DNA from: Apostichopus japonicus
Lineage: Eukaryota > Echinodermata > Holothuroidea > Aspidochirotida > Stichopodidae
Reading direction: 5' to 3'
NCBI RefSeq assembly: GCF_037975245.1
Contig: NC_092569.1
Location: forward strand, 3,680,001-3,744,000
Length of the DNA: 64,000 bases
Positions 14,353 to 24,720 of this stretch are shown here, one piece after another. The translations under genes were made by a program, and so were the position numbers. Numbering within the stretch: position 1 is the stretch's first letter; each line of letters begins with the position of its first letter. The notes below the pieces were generated by a model. That model was not told the origin of the DNA. It ran no database searches and worked only from the letters and a program-made list of their open reading frames with translations.

Positions 14353-14375
14353 GGGGGAAGGGGGGGGGGGAGGAA
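14353..14375. repeat. G-homopolymer tract
   Basis: A run of eleven G flanked by shorter G runs. It could form a G-quadruplex and could mark a decayed transposon end, since similar tracts occur in the TIR elements of this window. Confidence 0.8.
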
Positions 14376-14816
14376 ATGGTCGCAACTGGATGACAATACA
14401 AAGTTTGATTGACTGTTAAGAATACTCGAATCATAACATAAAACACTACTAAAATTAACGTCTCATTAATTATTACTTTAGTACTTTATGCACTTTTTTG
14501 TCGTAGTCTGTATTCGCATAAACGAAATACGCGGATCCTATATGCTATAGAGAAGTGCTTTTAAAATATTCACCAACAACTTGACAATTTTGGAATGAAA
14601 CTTTTCCAAAAACCTCTTCAGACGACAAGTTAGAGAGATGAGTAAGAGGCAACACTAGAGAATAACTTCTTCTCTGTAAATATGATAATGATAATGACAA
14701 AAAAAAAATATAAAAAAATAACCGACACTTGATGAATCATCGAAACAGTTTGAGATGAACAACATCGCCAAGTAATAGTGTTAATGTATGGAAGAATGCA
14801 TTTCGATTTTAAATAA

Positions 14817-15180
<364 letters not shown>

Positions 15181-15252
15181 TAATCAAAATAATAATAACA
15201 ACAACACCACCACCACGAACAGTGAGAGCAACAACAACAACAATAATAATGC
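15181..15252. repeat. AAT/CAA/CAC trinucleotide tail
   Basis: Imperfect AAT, CAA and CAC runs continue from the CAT array, forming a compound microsatellite. Confidence 0.85.
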
Positions 15253-15984
15253 TATTCTGTTTCATATTATACAAAGCTTTCAACTACACCGAGTATAATC
15301 AGCTGTAGAGAGAATCGAAGTTTAGGATATACTGTCATAGTTCTTCATCAATTGTTAAAAAGACGTGTCCTACTGTCAGTAAACTCTCTTCTTGAAGGCA
15401 GCAGAACACTTAAAAAGTTCAGGTTTATGCTGAATGTATCCAACCGAAGACAACAAAAAGGGGGATACACAGCCTCCGAAATAAAATGTCAGTGAAGGTT
15501 TGAAAATGTCTTCTAAACAAGGGAGATATGTTTCCATGAAATTTACACTAGAGACTGGTACCTTTGGATTTATGAGCACTCAGAGCAGAACATCGTAAAT
15601 GACGCCTCCTTAAATGAAGGAGAGAGATACGGCCGTTTTATGAAAAAAAAGCCTGCTTTTGATGAATCAGAATACCTCGAGAAGGGATGAAATTCCTTGA
15701 CTGAAGCTTTAGCAAATGGTGAGAAAAGAACCTATAAGGGGGAATGACGAAGAGAGGGTTTGTTGAGAAGAAGTGAGTAATGCATGAAATGGTGACATCT
15801 GCCAACGATGTGGGGGCCCTCGGAAGAAATCGCTAGCGACCGTCATGGAAAGGGACCTGAACTAAAATTAGCCTTGAGTTTCTCTCTGGGTGAGTTACAC
15901 GCAGGGTTTTGTGTTACCTGGTTGTATCTTAATGGGCATATATCGAGGAGGATAAATACAGTCGTGTTTAAAACCTTAGCACAA
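15253..15984. other. Unannotated stretch
   Basis: No supported gene. The minus-strand frame 15376-15579 is not recognised. The 15808-16065 frame runs into the TA tract and is not credible. Confidence 0.5.
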
Positions 15985-15996
15985 ACATATAGCACA

Positions 15997-16063
<67 letters not shown>

Positions 16064-16086
16064 GAAAATCATATATTTATATATAT

Positions 16087-16119
<33 letters not shown>

Positions 16120-16127
16120 TTGTGAAA

Positions 16128-16203
<76 letters not shown>
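15985..16203. repeat. (TA)n array with a repeated TTTGTGAAAATCAT block
   Basis: Three TA tracts are separated by two copies of TTTGTGAAAATCATATAT (near 16059 and 16119). The interruption has been copied together with its TA flank, so the locus grew by block duplication as well as slippage. Confidence 0.92.
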
Positions 16204-16205
<2 letters not shown>

Positions 16206-17328
16206 GAATACAGTACAGTCGTCATAAGGTAATCAAATGTAAAAAAGAAGCCAACAAAAAAAAATAAAAAAAACGTAGGCTTAATACGGAATGTAATCAA
16301 GCCAAATTAAAGAACTCCAATTAACTATAGTTACTTTGGCGGATAGCTCATCATTTTCATTTCCTTTCGTATGTTAATGAATCCTTCATGAATATTCAAA
16401 GAATGACCGAATTATAGTTTTCGGACAATGATGAAAGAAAATTTTAATTGAGCTATATCAGGCAATTCCAATCAATAGATATAATTCGTATTGACTACAA
16501 ACTGTTGAATTCAGAATAATCAAGATATGTTCTCATAAATTACCGGTTGCACATGTCGCTTATATATTAAACGAAAAGTTTATGTTAGCTAAGACCGTGG
16601 TTATATGCTTCAAGTCATTTTTACCTATGCACGAACGAGCATATGTGTTTGATAAAACAACATGTTTACTCACTACATGTTTCAGTTCTTTTATAAACGC
16701 GTTTTATGGTACATTCAAAGTGTATAGAGTCTACAACAATTTTTTTTCAGGATCTCCCTATTTTCCTCATAAGTAGCGAGCAATGTTTGAAACCTTGTTA
16801 CGGACCCCATACACGTTGAGATACACGCTAATGTACTCGTAGAGTAAATGAGCCGTAAAACCCAAACTTGAAGTGTCCAGTACATGTGTACAACACGTCC
16901 CGCACTTTATTATGGTTTTACATCAATTTGGCAGGAAAGAGAATAAAATGTATATAACCTTTTAGAAGATAAAGTTTTGTGTGGGGTGTACCAATGGGTT
17001 ATAAAGTAGCAACACATTCATTTTCAATAACTTATATGTTGAAGTTGCCCCCAGGCGCAATAGACACACACCCACACAAACCAATACAGAGTTTTCATAA
17101 AATGCCTAAAATTCGTTTTCTCCAAAGTATACAGCAGTTTGGTAGAGGAGGAGTGTAGAGAAACATGACACTAGCATCAGTCTTGAAAATATTGGCATTG
17201 ACAAATGAAAGAGATTTGTTTTAATATATGAGGATATATAGCTATACACAATACAAATGAATTGCATACGTGTTGAATGCACTTTACGTCTTTATGAGGT
17301 TCGAAATAGCAGGGAAGTCAAAAGTATA
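16204..17328. other. Unannotated stretch
   Basis: No gene seen. The 16582-16776 frame has no motif. Confidence 0.5.
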
Positions 17329-17336
17329 TATAGATA

Positions 17337-17652
17337 CCGGTGCTGTGGCCGAGTGGATAAAGGCGGTGGCATTTTCAAGCAATAAGGCTATAGCAATCGG
17401 GAGGTTCGAGGTTTAATTCCCGACCGGGTCATAGTAAGGTGGGTTTTTCATCCAAGAGCAATCTATACGGTTTTCCCATCTGAAATGACTTTCTAAATTG
17501 GAAAGATTTCAAATTTGAGTTAAAATGTTGAATTGGAAGCCACCCGACGTGTAAGTTGTAATCCATAAGCCTTTGCGGGTTTTTCTCCCACAATCGTGGT
17601 CGCTTAAGCGTCGTAAGAATATACTGCTGATTATTATCAGTATTTTTATTAT
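17337..17652 (+). mobile_element. tRNA-derived SINE (tRNA-Leu/Ser-like head)
   Basis: The 5' part resembles a class II tRNA. There is an A-box-like TGGCCGAGTGG at 17346-17356, a long variable-arm-like stretch, and a B-box-like GGTTTAATTCC near 17410-17420. CCGG at 17337 can pair with CCGGG near 17423 as an acceptor-stem remnant. A tRNA-unrelated body follows and ends in an ATT-rich tail (about 17628-17652). An 8-bp repeat TATAGATA flanks it (17329-17336 and 17653-17660), a plausible target-site duplication. A SINE of this kind would be transcribed by RNA polymerase III and mobilised by a partner LINE; no LINE is present here. A functional tRNA is unlikely because the T arm is malformed. Confidence 0.8.
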
Positions 17653-17660
17653 TATAGATA

Positions 17661-18072
17661 GGACTTGTAAACGTACTGATTGTCGTAAAGTCATGTTCTT
17701 TTGGACTTACCAATCAGAGTCATATCGGTCCATTAGACTTATAGATTGTCTGTTAGTCATAACTTTGTTTGACCTAATAATTGTCTGATAGTCATAGGTA
17801 ACCTGGACCTACGAATTGTATTATAGTAATAAGTCCCTTGCACGTATGGATTGTCTTATAGTCACATAGGTCCATCAGACTTATGGATAGTCTCTTAGAC
17901 TTAGTAATTTCTTAAAGTCATAGCTGCCTTAGACAAATTAATTTTCTTGTAGTCATGAGCCTCCTATAGTGATCTTATAGTATATAGATATATATAGATA
18001 TAGATGTATATAGAAATAGATAGATGTATATAGACATAGTATAGAGTATATGGATTGTGATCTTATAGTATA
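17661..18072. repeat. Decayed 5' portion of the 35-36 bp minisatellite
   Basis: Diverged units of a GTCATAGGTCC...TTATGGATTGTCTTA type recur at about 36-bp spacing from the SINE end onward (for example near 17690, 17720, 17756, 17795 and 17860). A TA/GATA-rich patch at 17983-18055 interrupts them. They belong to the same family as the homogeneous array that follows but share far less identity. Confidence 0.7.
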
Positions 18073-18800
18073 AAGGTCTCTTGGGCTTATGGATGGTGTT
18101 ACAGTCATAGGTCCATTAGGCTTATGGATGGTGTAACTGTCATAGGTCCCTTGGCCTTACTGATTGTGGATGGTGTTACTGTCATAGGTCCATTAGGCTT
18201 ATGGATAGTGTTACTGTCATAGGTCCCTTGGGCTTATGGATGGTGTTACTGTCATAGGTCCCTTGGGCTTATGGATGGTGTTACTGTCATAGGTCCCATA
18301 GGCTTATGGATGATGTTACAGTCATAGGTCCCTTGGAATCATGGTTGATGTTACTGTCATAGGTCCCTTGGAATCATGGATGGTGTTACTGTCATGGGTC
18401 CCTTGGGCTTATGGATGGTGTTACAGTCATACGTCCCTTGGAATCATGGATGGTGTTACTGTCATAGGTCCCTTGGAATCATGGATGGTGTTACTGTCAT
18501 AGGTCCCTTGGACTTATGGATGGTGTTACTGTCATAGGTCCCTTGGGCTTATGGATGGTGTTACTGTCATAGGTCCCTTGGACTTATTGATGGTGTAACT
18601 GTCATAAGTCCCTTGGACTTATGGATGGTGTTACTTTCATATGTCCTTGGGCTTATGGATCGTGTTACTGTCATAGGTCCCTTGGGCTTATGGATGCTGT
18701 TGCTTTCATAGATCCTTGGGCTTATGGATGGTGTTACAGTCATAGGTCCCTTGGCCTTATGGATGGTGTTACTGTCATAGGTCACTTGGACATATATAGA
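18073..18800. repeat. 35-bp minisatellite, about 20 copies
   Basis: The unit starts GGTGTTACTGTCATAGGTCC and ends CTTGGGCTTATGGAT (35 bp). I count about twenty consecutive copies from 18094. Most differ at one to four positions; two are 34 bp (single-base deletion before TTGGGC) and one is 42 bp. A subfamily carrying GGAATCATGG instead of GGGCTTATGG is clustered mid-array. The unit is not a multiple of three, so the reading frames through it (18567-18818 and 18621-18830) are artefacts. Confidence 0.97.
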
Positions 18801-19345
18801 TTGCTTGATATTCCACATCTCCTAAGTTGAGGGAGTGTCTTTATAGTCAGAAAAATGCCAGGCTGACAGACAGTTGAAAGATATATACCATCATAATCTC
18901 CATTAATAAGAACATTTTGCTAATATCTGACTTAGAGGCGATTAATAAATCGAGAAGCTAACACAGTCCATGCTTCCTGTAATAACATCAAAATCCGTAT
19001 AGACCTACACAACGTAACCAACACACTACTGGTCTAGAAAATAGAGGGATAAACATTAATAGTCTCAAATGTCATATGCTTTGCATGAAAACAAACTTCA
19101 GCTAGCAAGATAAATTTTATCTTCTGAATGTTTGTTATATGCTTCTTTACAAAAAGTAACATTATTATTTATTTAAAAAAACACAAGAAAACAAAACAAA
19201 AGTGGTAATATTAAAACTAAAGCAATCTAAAATATATTCTGATGTTGGAGTTAATGTTAATGTGTTGTTAACGAAAATCGCATCTTCGTCAAACATAGCG
19301 AAACATTTTAAATTCAATGAAACAGCTAAGTAGTTTTTAAAATTG
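18801..19345. other. Unannotated stretch
   Basis: I see no gene, repeat family or element boundary here. Confidence 0.5.
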
Positions 19346-19349
19346 TCAC

Positions 19350-19410
19350 TCAGCCTTTGAAGAAGATCCTGCTAGGATCAAAACGTCAGGCCCACTTACT
19401 TTTGCACATT
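19350..19410 (+). repeat. Dispersed-repeat fragment with GAAGAAGATC...GATCAAAACG motif
   Basis: The segment contains GAAGAAGATCCTGCTAGGAT followed by CAAAACGTCAGG. GATCCTGCTAGGATC within it is a short imperfect palindrome. Motifs of the form GAAGAAG...stem...CGAAACGT are, to my recollection, common at ends of Penelope-like and related retroelements in invertebrates. No reverse transcriptase frame is present, so at most this is a terminal fragment. Confidence 0.4.
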
Positions 19411-20329
19411 CTCTTTACACAGGCTCTTTAGTGGATAAGCAGTTTGCTAACAGCTTTTGCTTCATTTTAATTTAAGTTTTGTTTACATCGTTTGTTTAAC
19501 ACTACAGAATAAAGAGCAGATTTAAACAATTAGAAAGTTGAGCATTTTTGCAGTCTGCCAGAAGAAACTTCCACTCGAATCTTTATCTTTTCAATTATTG
19601 TGCATTGGTGATTGTTCTACATATATAATGTTAGTGACAATAGTACAGTGACTCTGTCACTTATAGATTAGATCCGTATCATTTCAAACGATGTTTCCAA
19701 AAAAGAAGAAAACAAGGACTTGCTCAAGTCGTTTCTCTTGAGGGATATCTACTGTATAGCTGTACCGGAGGGGAACAAATTCGTTCGCTTTGATACCCTC
19801 GGGACAACTTTCAGGTATCGAACCGTATTTTGACTTTACAGGCAGGTTAATTAAAATGATGGCTCGGAAGGTTTTGCCTGTTAGAAATCTGTGCGTCATG
19901 CAGTGAAAAACGATTCGGTCATCTACTATCACGAGGCGCGAAAACGGCCGCGCAGAACTAGAAAAAAAAAAGAGAAAAACCTAACATACGATTGCACACG
20001 GTGAAGAGGGAAACTTTCAAACAGCTATCGAGAGTAAAGGCAAGTTTTGTGAGATAGCGAGGTCGTTCATCAAAAGATGATATCTTACATAAAATTAGAA
20101 AAGTTTAAACAAAATATATCCAAGACAAGTATATGAAAATGCACGCATAAATAAAAATCAAGACCAGAAATATCGACTATATTTTTTGTTATTATCATGG
20201 TCTTTTACTGTCATGGTCTTTTATGTCCGACGTAATACGAACTTCCTCTCGATTCCCGACAATATGCGTCATAACTGGGGGGGGGGGGGTATTAGTAGCT
20301 GGTATTGTCTCCAGAAAGGTCCAAGTAGT

Positions 20330-20330
<1 letters not shown>
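19411..20330. other. Unannotated stretch
   Basis: No supported gene. The minus-strand frame 19684-19932 is unrecognised. A 13-base G run lies at 20277-20289. Confidence 0.5.
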
Positions 20331-20332
<2 letters not shown>

Positions 20333-20366
<34 letters not shown>

Positions 20367-20414
20367 ATCTATATATATATATATATAAATGAAATTGGAA
20401 TGAATTGGAAAATC

Positions 20415-20449
<35 letters not shown>

Positions 20450-20607
20450 TTATACATGGTTCTTTGTGGCCATTATACGCAGGAGTATAATGCATTTAGT
20501 ATACATGTTACCCTACATAAAAGAAATTAAAAAACAATGTTAAACTTATGATTAAACGTTGTTTACTGAAACATAGGCCTATATTGCTTTTATTGTCTGT
20601 TGAATGC

Positions 20608-20642
<35 letters not shown>

Positions 20643-20645
20643 CGG
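20333..20645. repeat. Two TA/TG microsatellite blocks with a shared flank
   Basis: TA tracts at 20333-20450 and 20611-20642 are each followed by nearly the same sequence (GTTCTTTGTGGCCATTA near 20459; GATCTTTGTGGCCATTA near 20645). The shared flank implies the second tract and its flank are a duplicate of the first. Confidence 0.75.
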
Positions 20646-21823
20646 ATCTTTGTGGCCATTAAACGTTGGATTACCATTGACGTACTTGTTGAAAAAAAGT
20701 GATAGATAAACGTTACAATAAAACCGGAAATTATGTTTGTGTGATGTCGGTGATTGTTACCCGTAACTCATGAATATTTATAATACAAAGTGTCATGAAG
20801 CTAAGACACGTTTTGAGTAACCGTACCTTTCAGCTGTACCATCTGAATTGATGTCACGCTAAGTAATTCAGTCGTTTCCAAGTTTTAACAATGGCACAAT
20901 CTCGCCTCATGCAGTTCATTGTCATTCTCCAGATAGAAGATAAAGCATTAATTACACCAGTTATACCTTTGTTTGTACTGGCGACGGTGTCTTTAGCATG
21001 ATTCGCACACAAAGGCAAACAAGACAATGGAATGATTAAAGAAAGAGAAAAAGACAAAAGAAAAAAGAAAAACGAAGAATGAGAAAAACTCTCTGTGCAT
21101 GGATTTAAATGACTCAAAAAAGCAACCATTTCCTATACTCATGCATCTTTGTTCATTTCAACTAGTCATTCTTTGTCATCCTTCCAAATGGTGGTTTTTT
21201 GATCCAACTCGTGATTTTCCTTTCCGCGGCGGTTGATACAGATTTATGAACACCGCAGAACCCATTTCCTTATTACCGCGCGCTGTCTTATAGATGAGGC
21301 ATAGCGTGCGATATATTTTAGTATGTGCCATTAGTAGATTAGCTTATTGTGACTGGAAGCTTCAAGCCACCGCATTTTTGTACAACAGCGTAGGGTTTTA
21401 CATTACTCCCTGCGTTTTTTAATGTAAGTCAAGGACATGGCCGTGGACAAAAATCTACGTGCCAAGTTCGCCGAATCATGTTTCGTCAATATAACAGTGT
21501 TTGCAGTTTCGTGAAAGTGAACTTGCACGAGCTATGAAATACTGTTAAAGTCAGTGCAGAGTACAGTATTCTGTACACCGGATCTTGCCTGTACAAAATT
21601 GACTTGATATTGTAATATGTATAATAATATATGTAACACCAGGCACGAAGAGATGTCTGTATGGGTGTATATACATAATATATATAATGAATATTATACA
21701 TTATTATGTAAGGGTATATCTGATCAGTGTATATTTTAAGACTGAGGAGTGTAGGTGGACATGTCCATCTATAAGTAACAAATTTGTATCAATAAAATGT
21801 GCCTCTAAATTTATTTTAAGGTT
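20646..21823. other. Unannotated stretch
   Basis: No supported gene. The minus-strand frames 20854-21129 and 21486-21701 are not recognised. Confidence 0.5.
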
Positions 21824-21905
21824 TGATTTATTAAACCAGTAAAGGTTGATTTATTAATCCAGTAAAGGTTGAAACTATTTTGGACTATATATAAAAATAT
21901 ACATT

Positions 21906-21958
<53 letters not shown>

Positions 21959-22112
21959 TAGATTGGCGTCTATCTTGGCGCAGAGTGCTCTATGTCCATT
22001 GGACAGAGCGGAATATATGCGATCTTCAGACAACTGCAGTTGTCTGAAGATCGCTATAAAGCGTGAAACTCCGAGTTACAACTACTAGTGTTCCACTAGT
22101 CTCATCTAGTAT

Positions 22113-22168
<56 letters not shown>

Positions 22169-22250
22169 GTATGTATGAATGTATATTTATATATATATAG
22201 TCCAAAATAGTTTCAACCTTTACTGGATTAATAAATCAACCTTTACTGGT

Positions 22251-22260
<10 letters not shown>
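21824..22260. repeat. Large inverted repeat (about 437 bp) with arms of about 90-105 bp
   Basis: The left arm (about 21824-21913) and right arm (about 22155-22260) are near-perfect reverse complements. Each carries two tandem 23-bp units (TTTATTAAACCAGTAAAGG-type), then GAAACTATTTTGGACTATAT, then a TACATTCATACAT edge into TA repeats. The arms differ chiefly in microsatellite length. The centre (21956-22116) is unique and contains its own palindromes. This could be a foldback element or an inverted duplication produced by template switching; no transposase is present. Confidence 0.9.
22019..22054. repeat. Perfect 36-bp palindrome
   Basis: The half-site GCGATCTTCAGACAACTG is followed directly by its exact reverse complement, centred on CTGCAG, with no spacer. 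A second imperfect hairpin (GCTCT...GTCCA/TGGAC...AGAGC) lies just upstream at 21987-22010. Confidence 0.97.
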
Positions 22261-22305
<45 letters not shown>

Positions 22306-22310
22306 TATAT

Positions 22311-22370
<60 letters not shown>

Positions 22371-22423
22371 ATGTATGTATGAATGTGTATACATATATAC
22401 ATACATGTGTGTATGAATGTATA

Positions 22424-22501
<78 letters not shown>

Positions 22502-22545
22502 TTTATTAATTTTTTTTTATATTTATATATAAACATACATACATA
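22261..22545. repeat. Compound TA/GTAT/TG microsatellite
   Basis: TA tracts abut the right arm of the inverted repeat, with GTATGTATGAATG and TACATACATG blocks in the middle and a T-rich then ACAT-rich 3' edge. Ile/Tyr-rich frames here are artefacts. Confidence 0.95.
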
Positions 22546-24273
22546 CATATCCCAATGCTGTTCACTTTCGCGAGCTATGTTGAGACTATTACACCATAGA
22601 TCGCTGCAGAAATGAGAGTCTTTGAGTTGAATGTCTTTCCAATACACGTATATAGCGTGCTTAAGAAGAAAAAAGACTTGAAGTTTTTGTGTTGAATCGA
22701 TAGCATTCGCCTCCCATGAGCACGCTTTGTCGTTTGTTGCAGTAGTCACTGTAGACCTTAATGCATTAGGGGCTTCCTCTCGGGTTTTTTGCCTTTACCG
22801 TCTTGAGTTTCTCTTTCCTTGATTGCATTATGTATACGTTCAAGTTTTATGCCAAGTTGCCATTCTTCCTCGGGGGCTTTCAGCCGGCTCTAACACATTA
22901 CCTGCATACTAATGAGCAGCTAACGGAAACTGCACTCGAAAGAGGAGTCCATAAGAAATAGAATGAAAAAACTGTGGGAGCTCTTAATGCAATTCCAGGT
23001 CGCCAGTGGGTAACAGCATGAATATACTTACTTGTAAGATGCAATATATACGTCATTCCCGAGAACCCTAGGGAACGCACCTTACAAGCCTGGCGTAAAA
23101 CTGCTAAATATTGAACACTTTTATCTGCAATCTTGAGTATTTGGTTGAAAGAAAGATAAGTGGAGGGATAAGAACCCTTTTCCACGGATCATCAGTTAAC
23201 TGGAAGGTATAAGAAATATCGCCGTTAAGCAGTGATCATTTTTTTATTTTTTTTATTGATCACTCTTTTTCTCCCTGCTCTCTCTCTCTCTCTCTCGAGC
23301 TATAAGTTATATGAAACTCTCATATACTCTTAAAATATGTATGCAACTTCGAAGGATAATTAAACATCGTTATATCCTTGAAAGGAAAAAAAAAATACTA
23401 CCGCCGAAAAGGGGATGCGTACTGTACAGCTAATTACCAAACTATGGTTAGGCTTCACTGTGTATATTAGTGGAGAACTGTTACAATGTGAGTTTCACAG
23501 CGAGGCTGGAAGTGGAAATAACTTTTGAAAACTATAAAGACGTAAGGATTCCTGCAAAGACTGGCATATTCATCATGTCCACAAAACACGCCCTAAAGTA
23601 TTGCTTAAGGGCATGTCTTTGTTTAAGCGAGTTTTCGAGTAAACATAAGAAGCAGTATACTAATTAATCTTTAGCCTAGCCTGAGGTAGCTTGCACTGTC
23701 CGTCCGGCTACATGCTCGTTCCTCTTACGGTCCAGTAAAACGTTAACTTTGCACTTTTAAATATACCAAAGTGCTTTTAACATTCGTAGGAGCCTTTGAC
23801 GTCATTTGACGTCATTTTTATTGTAACAATTGTTAGCAAATACGTAAAAAAGTTAAGAATATTTCGGCGAAAACCATTTCCAGCCGATTTGGAAGGTAGG
23901 GAAGTAGATTAGGGAGGAATGGGGGGGGGGGGTGCGGTGTAGGGACGGAAATAACTTTCCACGCTTAAACATTTCTCACACTTGTTCCTGTTACAACTCA
24001 TCTCACTCACTACGCTTCTTCCACCTTGCCAAACTGAATGTGCCTATTTCCCCTGTCCAACCCACCCCCCCCCCATCACTTGCGGGTTGCCATGGCGATG
24101 GTTAATACGACGGGGGTATATGAGTATATAATCAGAGACAGGCTACTGTTGATGTTAATGAAATTTTCGTCGGACGTGTTGAGGGTAAAACGGACGATTC
24201 ATGATTTTGAATTTTCACCGAACGGTTACACTCTTAAAGCTTAGTCCTCTTTCATCGTGATGATGACCACTTG
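22546..24273. other. Unannotated stretch with CT run and G/C homopolymers
   Basis: No gene supported. Visible features are a CT run at 23278-23297, a 12-base G run at 23921, a 10-base C run at 24065, and two TGACGTCA palindromes at 23797 and 23807. Frames at 22898-23185 (minus), 23470-23667 and 24038-24244 show no family motif. Confidence 0.5.
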
Positions 24274-24281
24274 ACCATGGT

Positions 24282-24712
24282 CAGGAGGGTAGGAAGCTTC
24301 CAAAAAGTGGGGGGGGGGGAGGGAGCACAACATCTGAGGGGCACTTTCTCATTCCACAACCACCACTCGTTATGCTATAAACCAATACACACCGGCCATA
24401 TCACTAAAATATATATGATATGTTACTATGCTATCAATACTATTTATTGAGATTGATTATCGTTAACCATGCTACAAATAGATATGAGATGCCATTTTTA
24501 AAAATAGCATGTACAGACTAAAAATAAATAATTAAAATAAAATATTAAACTTAACAAAGGCTTAAGATATCCAAAAGACAGTTCTTCATCAAAGGGGCAC
24601 ATTTTATTTGCCAGTATAGGGCACATTTGCTATTTTGGGAAAAAGTGGGGGAGGGTGGTGGGGGGGGGGGGCACATGCCCCAGTGCCTCCCTCCCTGGCT
24701 CCTACCCCTCTG
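24282..24712. mobile_element. Non-autonomous TIR DNA transposon (431 bp)
   Basis: The left end starts CAGGAGGGTAGGAAGC and the right end, reverse-complemented, starts CAGAGGGGTAGGAGCC. Both are followed by G-rich sequence with G runs of 11-12. Flanking octamers are ACCATGGT (24274-24281) and ATCATGGT (24713-24720), a 7/8 match expected for an aged 8-bp target-site duplication. Eight-base duplications and CA-starting termini fit the hAT or P superfamilies. No transposase is encoded, so it would depend on a trans-acting enzyme. Confidence 0.78.
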
Positions 24713-24720
24713 ATCATGGT

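Noticed and set aside
17337-17430. Functional tRNA gene
   Set aside because: A-box-like head present, but the T arm is malformed and an ordinary SINE body and tail follow.
18567-18830. Repeat protein encoded by the 35-bp minisatellite
   Set aside because: The unit is not a multiple of three and two copies have 1-bp deletions; the frame is open by chance.
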